Shown: piece after piece, positions 1 through 7,278 of the stretch
Numbering within the stretch: the stretch's first letter is position 1
Layout: each line of letters starts with the position of its first letter
Assembly (NCBI GenBank): GCA_902465325.1
Contig: CABQMV010000018.1
Coordinates: forward strand, 1 to 22,132
Direction: 5' to 3'
Length of the DNA: 22,132 bases
DNA from: an uncultured Oscillospiraceae bacterium
GTDB lineage: Bacteria > Bacillota > Clostridia > UBA1212 > SIG427
The notes under the pieces: generated by a model
Seen by the model: only the letters and a program-made list of their open reading frames with translations
Told to the model about the DNA's origin: nothing
The model's database searches: none
Translations under genes and position numbers: made by a program

Positions 1-537
1 GCGGACGGGTTTGTGTCCGAGCTGCCGAAAACCGACGCAGCTTTCCCGCGCGAAGATCATCTTGGGGACAGCGATGTCAAGAATTACATCGTGTCGCTGG
101 ACGGCGAGGGTGTTCTGAAATGGCACGGGAAATATCTTGAAAAGAAAGGCCGCCCGAAAGCCCATGTGATCGAGGTGCTGACGGAAAAGGTGTCCGACCG
201 TTATCTTACCTATCTGCGGAGCTTCGGAATCTCATATCTCTTTGCCGGCAAGAAAACCATCGACTGCGCCCTACTTTTGCAAAAGCTCAAAGCCCTTTTC
301 GGGATCGACCGCGTTCTGCTGGCCGGAGGCGGCGTGACAAATCAGGCTTTCGCTGCGGCTGGGCTGATCGACGAACTCAGCATCGTTTTAGCGCCCACGG
401 CGGACGGCGACAGCGGCTCCGCTTCTCTGTTTGAAACGGGCGGATTCTCTACCGCAGCGCCCGCCGCGTATTCCCTGAAAGCGGTCGAGCAGATCGAAAA
501 CGATACGCTTTGGCTTCGGTATACGGCAAAAAAATAA
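1..537 (+). CDS. RibD C-terminal/dihydrofolate reductase-like domain protein, 3' part
   Basis: The reading frame is open from the first base, so the gene starts before the window; the GTG at 13 is internal. The visible 178 codons match the second half of the RibD_C/DHFR-like fold. They contain the stretch VLLAGGGVTNQAFAAAGLID (about residues 104-123), the glycine-rich NADPH-binding loop and following helix of this family, then LSIVLAPTADG and a terminal strand ending in LWLRYTAKK. Family members reduce pterin- or pyrimidine-type substrates with NADPH (riboflavin deaminase/reductase or stand-alone DHFR-like reductases). The substrate here cannot be told. Ten bases downstream an aldo/keto reductase gene starts behind its own GGAGG, so the two were probably an oxidoreductase operon. 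The gene is clearly GC-richer than everything after about 645, which suggests transfer or a junction. Confidence 0.8.
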   Translation, partial: ADGFVSELPKTDAAFPREDHLGDSDVKNYIVSLDGEGVLKWHGKYLEKKGRPKAHVIEVLTEKVSDRYLTYLRSFGISYLFAGKKTIDCALLLQKLKALFGIDRVLLAGGGVTNQAFAAAGLIDELSIVLAPTADGDSGSASLFETGGFSTAAPAAYSLKAVEQIENDTLWLRYTAKK

Positions 538-547
538 GGAGGACAAC

Positions 548-649
548 ATGAAATACAGAACTTTGGGCAGAGATTTGACCGTATCAGCGATAAGCCTCGG
601 CTGTATGGGCATGACCCATGCTTTTGGCGCACCGTCCGACACTAATTGA
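548..649 (+). pseudogene. aldo/keto reductase, 5' fragment (truncated)
   Basis: ATG at 548 follows a clear AAGGAGGA at 536-543. The first 31 codons read as a typical aldo/keto reductase N-terminus: MKYRTLGRDLTVSAISLGCM, then GMTHAFGAPSD. The frame reaches TGA at 647-649 after 33 codons, whereas family members are about 320-340 residues. Homology stops near base 640, exactly where base composition changes from GC-rich to AT-rich. The NADPH site and catalytic Asp/Tyr/Lys/His lie beyond the break and are missing, so no active enzyme can be made. Either a rearrangement cut the gene, or the sequence was misjoined here. Confidence 0.8.
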
Positions 650-812
650 CGAGGTAGAGCAAAAAATTGCAAAGTCACCTAAAAAGTTTTTTTGCTTTGG
701 CTATTGGAGTTTAAAAGCAAAGCTTCTTGCTCAAAAAGGAATTTCTTGGACTTCGCCGGAAATACTTAATCCTGATCGTTTATTTGAATATGATTTTGAT
801 TCCTGCTATTAA
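618..812 (+). pseudogene. unrecognised 3' gene remnant
   Basis: An AT-rich open frame of 64 codons ends at TAA 810-812. Its first ~8 codons (618-641) lie inside the GC-rich aldo/keto reductase fragment in another frame, so they are probably not original. The part after the junction (LIDEVEQKIAKSPKKFFCFG onward, ending LFEYDFDSCY) looks like genuine protein sequence with balanced composition. I do not recognise the family. There is no ribosome binding site placed for the ATG at 618. The simplest reading is the C-terminal tail of a gene whose 5' part was lost at the same breakpoint near 642; a small real gene is less likely. Confidence 0.4.
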
Positions 813-814
813 AT

Positions 815-865
815 AAAAAATTGAAATATCAGGCTTGAGTTTATTTATTGGAATTCAAGCCTGAT
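815..865 (-). terminator. hairpin terminator downstream of the minus-strand murA remnant
   Basis: An 11-bp perfect inverted repeat (ATCAGGCTTGA at 828-838, TCAAGCCTGAT at 855-865) has a 16-base loop. Read on the minus strand it is followed by ATTTCAATTTTTT (827 down to 815), so it fits an intrinsic terminator for transcription of the murA remnant, about 60 bp past its stop. It lies between two convergent reading frames. The long loop and the gap before the T-run lower confidence. Confidence 0.5.
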
Positions 866-925
866 TGATCATATCCTAATTAGTTCTATTTAATAAATAA
901 ATTTTTTGGCCGTTTATAATGTTTT

Positions 926-2065
926 TTAAATATTGCTTGGGATAAATTTTTTTGTTATATCAGCCCCCAGCATAGCAAGCTTATTTTCGATATTGGTATA
1001 TCCTCTTGCAATATATCCATTGTCTAATATGTTGCTGATTCCAGTTGCGCCAAGAGCCGCTATAATTAATGCGGCACCGCCTCTCAGATCTCCAGATACA
1101 ACATCACATCCTTGTAGACAACTCTGTCCTCGTATAATAAAGCAGTTTTGATATTTTTTTATATTGGCCCCCATTTTTATCAATTCATTTATATGAGAGG
1201 TACGGTTTTTGAAAATGCTTTCAATTATATAGTTGGTTCCCTGAACTGTGCATAAAAAGGACATAAGGGGGGCTTGAAGATCAGTGGGAACCCCGGGATA
1301 GGGAAGCGTGGTTATACACTCATTTATAGAGGGCCTTTTTTTAAATTTGAAGGTGATTTCATTATCAGTAAGACTGTCCCCAGTTCCATTAATTAATCTT
1401 AGTAAGGCACCTAATTCTCTGCAGTTTGTGTTTTTTAATTTTATTGATCCACCGCACACTGCGCAAGCTAAAATGTATGTTCCTCCTTCAATACGATCAG
1501 GGATAATAGTATGACTGCAATCAATAGAATGAGCGTCTTTTAATTGATTGTAATTTTTAGCAAATATGGTAATGTGAGAGGTTCCGGCCCCTGTAATATT
1601 AGCTCCTATTTTATTTAGATATTGTTGTAAATCAATAATTTCAGGTTCTCGTGCAGCATTATATAAATCTACTTTGCGTCCTGAAAATGCTGAGTAGAGT
1701 AAAATATTTTCCGTAGCGCCAACACTGGGGAAACGTAATATAATCTTGTTGTTATCATAAAAAGATTTACATTTAGCATGTAAAAGTGCAAGTCTGTCTT
1801 GCAAAAGACTGTCCCCCTCTAGGCCATCTACAGGGAAGCTGTTTTCGGAAGGGTGGTCGGTACAAATAAATTCCGCGCCTAGGTCTTTAAACGCCATTAA
1901 ATGTATGTCAATTGGTCTAGTGCCAATTGCGCATCCACCTGAATGCGTGAGACAGTTGTCACAGAGCTCAGGATTAAAGTGCCGCTTACAGACGCAGCCG
2001 CGCAAGTACTTTGTTGATTTCGTACGTTCTAATTCCCAAAATCCTTCCAATTTGAGTTTTTGCAA
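926..2065 (-). pseudogene. murA: UDP-N-acetylglucosamine 1-carboxyvinyltransferase, N-terminally truncated
   Basis: The protein matches MurA (the first committed enzyme of peptidoglycan synthesis, transferring enolpyruvate from PEP to UDP-GlcNAc) from GGCAIGTRPIDIHL (about residue 43) to its C-terminus. Visible active-site elements are the catalytic-loop Cys in GGCAIG, the Arg in TRPIDIH, Asp in PTDLQAP and Arg in ARGYTNIE. Roughly the first 110 residues of a normal ~420-residue MurA are absent, including the SGAKN lysine that binds substrate. The 40 codons before GGCAIG are not MurA-like. The first part (1986-2065) is the transposase 3' end read in another frame; 1946-1985 is of unclear origin. 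Homology thus begins near base 1945, and the gene appears decapitated by a rearrangement at the transposase border. The intact C-terminal half suggests the loss is not ancient. It should be enzymatically dead. Confidence 0.8.
1374..1816 (-). repeat. GGGGACAG repeats, two copies in the murA remnant
   Basis: The minus strand reads GGGGACAGTCTTACTG at 1381-1366 and GGGGACAGTCTTTTGC at 1816-1801. Both are on the coding strand of the murA remnant and encode GDSL. A degenerate third member, AGGGACAGTCTTTGC, is on the plus strand at 4116-4130 inside the helicase. These three share a TCTT tail that differs from the AGTT/AGCT tail of other copies, and all lie near the RAYT. Confidence 0.7.
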
Positions 2066-2783
2066 TTCCGTTTATTTGTATCAGCCTGTCCAAGAGCGGT
2101 AAAATAATAAATTCTGGTAGGACGTCCACCTTCATTCCATATCTGTACTTTGGATAAATGCTTTTAATAGTAGAAATAATTGTAAAGTCAGAAACCCGCT
2201 CAGGCCATTTACACACCATGTGCTGAGTTTTTTTCTGATCAGGAAGCCTCATCCAATCCTGAAAATCCATATCAGATATAATTGAGCGTAAAAAGACAGT
2301 GTCCAAAAAGGGCAAATGTTTCCCATTGTAATAGTTAGCAGAACTCCACCCATAGTCATAAAAATCCTTGGAAATTTTTGCTTTTACTGGATTATTGTGA
2401 ATATATTTTACAACCTGAGCAAAATACATTTGATCTTCAATGGCTTTGCTTGTAAAACGAGACTCAAAAACAGGTCCGGAGCGGCCATGTCGACGATTAT
2501 AGTAATTAGCGTATGCGCAGCTGACCCTTTGCATAAGATTAGAAATTCCAACAGGACTTTCCTGTATAAGCAAATGTGCATGGTTGTCCAAAATGCAAAA
2601 GGCATATAAGCAGCCCTTTCTGGGATCTTTGCCATAGTCTTCTCCGGAAATAAAATTTCGGCCGAGAATGTTCAGAAAAGCGTTTTTGCTGTGGCAGTCG
2701 CCAAATATTTTCTCCCGATTAATTCCCCGTATCATAACATGATAAAAGCCGCTTTCGCTGTAAATTCTAGGAATTCGAGCCAT
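1986..2783 (-). mobile_element. REP-associated tyrosine transposase (RAYT, Y1_Tnp/IS200-like superfamily)
   Basis: This is a 265-residue single-strand DNA transposase of the HUH/Y1 type. The N-terminus (ARIPRIYSESGFYHVMIRGI) is the standard opening of the family. The metal-binding HUH motif is H68-A-H70 in ILDNHAHLLI, followed by the conserved GRSGPVFESRF (about 100-110). The nucleophile is probably Tyr127 in VVKYIHNNPVKA. A C-terminal helix-turn-helix region (about 228-265, TQIGRILGIRTYEINKVLAR) matches the longer RAYT form. The start is supported by TAGGAGGA just upstream. The ATG overlaps the helicase stop by 17 bp, so it is probably co-transcribed with it. RAYTs are typically single-copy genes that act on dispersed REP palindromes rather than on their own ends; see the repeat entries. 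It reads as complete and possibly active. Confidence 0.9.
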
Positions 2784-4440
2784 CTTTTCCTCCTAACCTG
2801 TGTGCGGCAAGTGCTTCACGGTAAAATATACTTTCCTCTGCGGGCTGCAGACCGTGATTTTCTGCAAACATTAAATACAGGCAATATCTTGCCCGGGTGA
2901 TCCCCACGTAAAACAGTCTTCTTTCTTCCTCAAGAAGTGCTCCTGCAGCGGCACTCTTTCCAGGAAATTCATCCTTATTTAAATCAATTAAATATACGGC
3001 ATCATACTCAAGCCCTTTTGCAGAGTGAATTGTTGATAAAAATATGTCCTTCTTTTGAAAGTCAGTTCCCTGGTATTTTCCTGTCTCACATGCTTTGGTC
3101 AACTTCTGAAGCAGTGTGCGAACTTCATTTAGGCTGCGGCACAGATTAAATGCGGCATAAAGAAAATCTACCGTCGTTTTAATTGCCTCGTCATTTTGCC
3201 TGGTTAAATTTTCTTTCCTTTTGCAAAGCACAGTAAAATTATGATTTACCACTTGTTTATATAAAGCAGGTGCTTTGCAGCCTGTGTATCCTTGTTTGAG
3301 ACATTCTGCAAAAAACAGATTTATATAGTCCATATAGCCTCCCAGGTCTCCTCCGGAAATTTGAAAGGATATATTACAGCAAATCAATACTAAGGCGATC
3401 ACAAAGGAACTGGTGTTATTTCTATATAAAACGCCACAGCTTTCCCACTTGCTGTTACATATGGAATCTGTAATGAATTTTGCCTGAAAGAGCGAATTTT
3501 TAGCATGCAGAAAATAAATTTTTCCAGTATGCGTGTTCTGAGCCCTCAACTCTTTTGGAAATCGGAGGCGGTTGCGGATAATGACTCTTGAGGCTAAATT
3601 AACTATTTCCGGAGCACAGCGAAAATTATCATTTAAAATGTATTTCTGGCAGTTTTTCATTTCCTGCTCAAATTTCATTATGTTTTTGGGATTTGCTCCC
3701 CGGAATCCGTAAATACTTTGGTCATCGTCTGCCACAATGACAATATTATGGTGGGGGGCAAGTAATTTAATAATTTCAAATTGAGGCACGGTAAGGTCCT
3801 GGGCCTCATCTACCTGTATAAAGTCATACCGATTTCCCCAAGCTTCCCGCTGTTCTTTTTGATGTTGTAAAGTATCCAGCGCATGGCGGATCATGTCATC
3901 AAAATCAATTATATTATGTTCTTGTTTATAGTTAATGTAAAGAGAATTAATTTTCTCAAAGTTTTTTATTGGCAGCTCGCTCTTTTCTGTTTTGCTGTCA
4001 GAAGCTAGATTTTGTACGCGGCTTATGCAGCTTATCAATTTTTCCATGTCCTGCGGTTGGGGTTCTGTGCCGTTTATCTGCTGATATATTTTGTGTAAAA
4101 TTGTATGTTTGGTATAGGGACAGTCTTTGCTTTCCAGTAAAAGAGGACTTTTACCGTGCTGCCAACCTTTTTGAAGGATAGAATATGATAAACTATGAAC
4201 CGTAGCAAAATGGACATCAGGGATTCTTTGCCCCATTGCATTTATGAATCTTGTTTCCATTTCTAAGGCTGCGGCTTTGCTAAAAGTAAGATTCACAATT
4301 TTGGCAGAAGGAAATTGCTCCAGCAGCTGCTGCAGCCGTTTGATTACGACAAGTGTTTTGCCACTGCCCGGGCCGGCTAGGACCAAAGCGGGGGATTGTG
4401 TATGAGTAATAACTTGTCTTTGTTCTTTGCTTACAGTCAT
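2767..4440 (-). CDS. UvrD/Rep/PcrA-family ATP-dependent DNA helicase, compact form
   Basis: Superfamily 1A 3'-5' DNA helicase. I place the start at ATG 4440 because GGAGGTGCG lies just upstream; an upstream in-frame ATG at 4527 would add 29 residues without a good site. Motifs appear in order: Walker A AGPGSGKT (residues 22-29), Walker B VDEAQDLTVPQ with DDDQSIYGFRGA (about 208-250), NFRCAPEIVNLASR, STIHSAKGLEYDAVYLIDL, and motif VI YVGITRARYCLYL near the C-terminus. At 557 residues it is well short of PcrA/UvrD (about 720-750). The missing length is mainly in the 2B region, between motifs IV and V. It is probably an accessory repair or replication-restart helicase, not the main PcrA. It is divergent from ftsQ and runs into the RAYT with a 17-bp overlap. 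Confidence 0.88.
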   Translation of the reverse strand: MTVSKEQRQVITHTQSPALVLAGPGSGKTLVVIKRLQQLLEQFPSAKIVNLTFSKAAALEMETRFINAMGQRIPDVHFATVHSLSYSILQKGWQHGKSPLLLESKDCPYTKHTILHKIYQQINGTEPQPQDMEKLISCISRVQNLASDSKTEKSELPIKNFEKINSLYINYKQEHNIIDFDDMIRHALDTLQHQKEQREAWGNRYDFIQVDEAQDLTVPQFEIIKLLAPHHNIVIVADDDQSIYGFRGANPKNIMKFEQEMKNCQKYILNDNFRCAPEIVNLASRVIIRNRLRFPKELRAQNTHTGKIYFLHAKNSLFQAKFITDSICNSKWESCGVLYRNNTSSFVIALVLICCNISFQISGGDLGGYMDYINLFFAECLKQGYTGCKAPALYKQVVNHNFTVLCKRKENLTRQNDEAIKTTVDFLYAAFNLCRSLNEVRTLLQKLTKACETGKYQGTDFQKKDIFLSTIHSAKGLEYDAVYLIDLNKDEFPGKSAAAGALLEEERRLFYVGITRARYCLYLMFAENHGLQPAEESIFYREALAAHRLGGKDGSNS

Positions 4441-4569
4441 AGGGCGCACCTCCTGCTTTGTAGTGGCTATTATGGTAACATGAATAAAAATAAATGAGAA
4501 GTTTTTGCTGCATAAAAGTTCCGACACGGTTTGACAAATTTAGACAGTCGCAGACAAACGGGGGCTGTG

Positions 4570-4598
4570 TTGCAAAATTCTTATAAAGGTGATATATT
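4570..4598 (+). promoter_or_regulatory. candidate sigma-A promoter for ftsQ-sbp-ftsA
   Basis: TTGCAA (4570-4575), 17-bp spacer, TATATT (4593-4598), 37 bp before the ftsQ start in the divergent helicase/ftsQ intergenic region. The same two hexamers with the same spacing occur upstream of ftsZ. The spacing and the -10 are good; the -35 matches 5 of 6. Confidence 0.5.
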
Positions 4599-4635
4599 TT
4601 ACCCTGTGTATTTCACTAAAGATAAGGAGGCTGCC

Positions 4636-5436
4636 ATGAAGAAAAAAAGAGCCGTCAGAGTTGCTGTCATTGTTGTATTGGCTATCCTGTGCTTTGTGGG
4701 CTTCCTGCTTTCTCCGATATTTAGGATTCAGGCCATAACTGTAAACGGGTGTACTTACTATTCGGAGGAGGAAATTACAGAAGCGCTTCAAGAGGTTTCT
4801 AATAAAAATTATTTTACCGTGCTATTTTCCGATGTACCCTTTGCACATATAGACTATCTATTTAAGGGGCGGCTGTATACTCAAGAACAGAATTTGGTAA
4901 CGGAAAAGCCCTATATTAAAACGGCAAAAATAACCTATCAATTCCCAGATCGGCTAGAAGTTTTAGTAACGGAGCGCAGCCCCTCTTTCCTTACAAAATT
5001 TGAAGGAGAATATCTTTTGGTTGATAATGAAGGATATGTTCTAGAGGTCTTTTCTGAAGAAAAGAAGCCTTTGTATCCTATTGTAGAGGGCCTTGATTTA
5101 AACGGGTATAAAATGGGAGGTTCTCTGAGGACGCAGGGTTCTCGGGAGACCCTTGAATTGGCTATCAAAATTTGCAGTTTGATGGAGCAAGCCCAATTTC
5201 TAGAAGGATATATTGATATTATTGATCTTTCTGATCCGGAAGGAATTTGGATGTATGCCAGTCCTTCTCTTGCTGTAAAATTGGGGGACAGCTCGGATAT
5301 CGCGATGAAGCTTTCTATTTTAAAAGGGATTTTTCAGTCTGGATATAATGGGGATTCTAATGGCGTTATTGATTTTACCAGTGGGAAAAATCCTATTTTT
5401 CAGAAAAATGAAACAAACGTAGAGGATAACAGCTAA
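4636..5436 (+). CDS. ftsQ: cell division protein FtsQ/DivIB
   Basis: Bitopic membrane protein of the divisome that links FtsL/FtsB-type partners with septal peptidoglycan synthesis. I choose ATG 4636 because ATAAGGAGG lies 6 bases upstream. This gives 266 residues beginning MKKKRAVRV, a basic cytoplasmic tail, one transmembrane helix at about 8-27, then an external POTRA domain starting FRIQAITVNGCTYYSEEEI and the FtsQ beta domain (YIKTAKITYQFPDRLEVLVT, EYLLVDNEGYVLEV). The frame remains open upstream to 4531, but that region has no ribosome site. It is the first gene of the division operon, 15 bp before sbp. One GGGGACAG copy (5284-5291) encodes LGDSS in the beta domain. Confidence 0.9.
   Translation: MKKKRAVRVAVIVVLAILCFVGFLLSPIFRIQAITVNGCTYYSEEEITEALQEVSNKNYFTVLFSDVPFAHIDYLFKGRLYTQEQNLVTEKPYIKTAKITYQFPDRLEVLVTERSPSFLTKFEGEYLLVDNEGYVLEVFSEEKKPLYPIVEGLDLNGYKMGGSLRTQGSRETLELAIKICSLMEQAQFLEGYIDIIDLSDPEGIWMYASPSLAVKLGDSSDIAMKLSILKGIFQSGYNGDSNGVIDFTSGKNPIFQKNETNVEDNS
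5284..5291 (+). repeat. isolated GGGGACAG copy in ftsQ
   Basis: GGGGACAG followed by CTCGG, encoding GDSS in the FtsQ beta domain. It lacks the AG extension of the main group. The copy at 64-71 in the RibD-like gene, followed by CGATG, is similarly weak and may be chance. Confidence 0.5.
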
Positions 5437-5451
5437 GGAGGAGTAATTATT

Positions 5452-5814
5452 ATGATACCAATTTTAGGTGTGATTATTGGACTGCTGATAGGCGTTTTTA
5501 TACCGTACAGCTTACCATCCGGTTATTCAATTTATGTGGCGGTTGGGATTTTAGCAGCTTTAGATACTGTGTTTGGCGGTACGGTTGCGTCTTTACGCGG
5601 CGTTTTTGATCTCAGATTGTTTTTGACAGGCTTGCTTGGAAATTTAGTGATTGCCATGGCGTTGTCTTTTATTGGCGAACAGCTGGGCTTGCCTTTATAC
5701 TATGCAGCTTTGTTTGCCTTTGGGAACAGACTCTTTAATAATTTTGGTGTTTTGAGACGTTTGCTTATAGATAAATATTCTAAAAAAAGTAGATCAACGA
5801 CGAAGATTAATTAA
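5452..5814 (+). CDS. sbp: small basic membrane protein (Sbp/DUF1290 family)
   Basis: 120-residue membrane protein with a good AAGGAGGAG 10-17 bases before its ATG. It has hydrophobic segments at about 2-18, 27-45, 55-75 and 80-95 and a basic tail ending KYSKKSRSTTKIN. The conserved centre AALDTVFGGTVASLRGVFDL and the FGNRLFNNFGVLRR motif identify the Sbp family. This gene is regularly found between ftsQ/divIB and ftsA in Firmicutes. Its biochemical role is not established; conserved linkage suggests a division or envelope function. Position and sequence both fit. Confidence 0.88.
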   Translation: MIPILGVIIGLLIGVFIPYSLPSGYSIYVAVGILAALDTVFGGTVASLRGVFDLRLFLTGLLGNLVIAMALSFIGEQLGLPLYYAALFAFGNRLFNNFGVLRRLLIDKYSKKSRSTTKIN

Positions 5815-5903
5815 ATATAGTAGTAGATATTTTTTTCGAAATGTAGTAGAATACATAAGAGAATCAAAGAGAATTAAAGTTTTCAAAGGTGGGTTGGTTA
5901 AGA

Positions 5904-7172
5904 TTGAGTAAGAATATAGCTGTTCTGGACATTGGTACTACAGGCGTCCGCATACTGGCAGCCAAGGTTAATGAAGGCGGATTGCCCCATATTGTTGCTA
6001 AAGTAGCCATTCCGTGCAGAGGACTGAAAAAGTATAATATATATGACAGAGAAATTTTAGTAAGAGCCATTGGACAGGCTGTGCTGCGTATTCAGGAGCA
6101 GACTGGCATTGCGATTCGATCTGTATATGCATCCGTTCAGAATCATTATGTGAAATTTATGCATAATACGGATACTTTGGAGCTTTCTGATGAGGGCCGC
6201 GAGGTTACATATCATAATTTGGCGGTTTTACTGGACCGTGTAGCTTCTGTTGAAATGTATGAAGATGAAGTGTTGCTGGATGTATCTCCGTTAAAGTATA
6301 TTGTAAATGAAGAGGCACAGGTTACGGACCCTATTGGTCTGAATGCCTCAACTCTTCGGGTGGATGCCGATATTATTATTGGACACGCATCTTATATTAA
6401 CGATTTGAAAGATTGTATTGAAGAGGCTGGCCTTAGTGTGGATGGCTTTGTTCCCAGTGCTATTGCTATGGCCGGACTGATGCCTGAGTATTCAGAGGAC
6501 GCAAAGAGTACTTTGCTGGTAGATATGGGGGGATCCGTCACAGACTATACGCTGTATTATAAGGGAAAGCCCTATGCTATCGGTGCGCTTCCCGTAGGAG
6601 GGGACAACATTTCCAGTGATTTGGCGCAGGTTTTTAATATATCTCCTAATGAGGCGGAGGCTTTAAAACGGGATTATCCTTTGGCATCTGTATCTTTGGT
6701 ATCAAACAATATTGATATTGCGATTCATTCGCTTGCCAGCGGAGAGCAGGAAATTATTAAGGTTGAGCAGCCTGTTCAAGTAATGCAGGCCCGCGTAGAA
6801 GAGATTTTTTCTATGGTTGGTCAAAGCCTTGGCAAGGATAATATTAATATTGGTTCAGTAGACCGTATTGTAGTGACTGGCGATGGGATTGTTCCTTTTA
6901 AAGGGGTAGATCTTTTGTGTAAGGATATTCTGGGGGTCCAGTATTTAGAGATTGATTTCAGCCGTCTTACAGGAATGAAAAGTGTCTATACCTATGCCAG
7001 TGGAATGGTTATGTATATTTCGTCTCAGCTTCCGCTGGGAAGAAAACAATCCCAACTAGAGCGTGAGTATCAGCAGAAGGAATTGCCTCAGATTAAAAAG
7101 AAGGGAATTGCCGGGCTGACTGATAAGTTTAAAAATAAAATGAAGGATATGCTGACTGGTTTTAGGGAATAA
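5904..7172 (+). CDS. ftsA: cell division protein FtsA (actin-like membrane anchor of FtsZ)
   Basis: FtsA tethers FtsZ filaments to the membrane. I prefer the TTG at 5904 (422 residues, starting MSKNIAVLDIGTTGVR) because AAAGGTGG lies 11 bases upstream; a GTG at 5889 would add five residues that overlap that site. Phosphate-1 motif is VLDIGTTGVR, followed by the 1C (SHS2-like) subdomain region to LLDVSPLKYIVNEE. Phosphate-2 is LLVDMGGSVTDYTLY and the adenosine-type region is VVTGDGIVPFKG. A C-terminal amphipathic, basic membrane-targeting helix (AGLTDKFKNKMKDMLTGF) closes the protein. No GGGGACAG copies occur here, only a GGGGACAA near match at 6600. Confidence 0.93.
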   Translation: MSKNIAVLDIGTTGVRILAAKVNEGGLPHIVAKVAIPCRGLKKYNIYDREILVRAIGQAVLRIQEQTGIAIRSVYASVQNHYVKFMHNTDTLELSDEGREVTYHNLAVLLDRVASVEMYEDEVLLDVSPLKYIVNEEAQVTDPIGLNASTLRVDADIIIGHASYINDLKDCIEEAGLSVDGFVPSAIAMAGLMPEYSEDAKSTLLVDMGGSVTDYTLYYKGKPYAIGALPVGGDNISSDLAQVFNISPNEAEALKRDYPLASVSLVSNNIDIAIHSLASGEQEIIKVEQPVQVMQARVEEIFSMVGQSLGKDNINIGSVDRIVVTGDGIVPFKGVDLLCKDILGVQYLEIDFSRLTGMKSVYTYASGMVMYISSQLPLGRKQSQLEREYQQKELPQIKKKGIAGLTDKFKNKMKDMLTGFRE

Positions 7173-7217
7173 ATTGATAGAGAACCGATGAAAAGCAGAG
7201 AAGATTACATTTTTTTC

Positions 7218-7246
7218 TTGCAATAATTGTGAGAATGATGTATATT
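7218..7246 (+). promoter_or_regulatory. candidate sigma-A promoter for ftsZ
   Basis: TTGCAA (7218-7223), 17-bp spacer, TATATT (7241-7246), in the 106-bp ftsA-ftsZ gap and 32 bp before the TTG start. It has the same hexamers and spacing as the ftsQ candidate. It would let ftsZ be made in excess of ftsA, as is usual. Confidence 0.5.
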
Positions 7247-7278
7247 TTAAATATACTGTCCATAAGGAGGTACATGTC

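Noticed and set aside
4531..4554. TTGACA at 4531 as the ftsQ promoter
   Set aside because: No acceptable -10 is found 16-18 bases downstream; TTGCAA-17-TATATT at 4570 is better placed.
6600..6607. GGGGACAA in ftsA counted as an element copy
   Set aside because: One mismatch in the core and no T-rich lead or AGTT tail; it belongs to the conserved GGDNISSD codons of FtsA.
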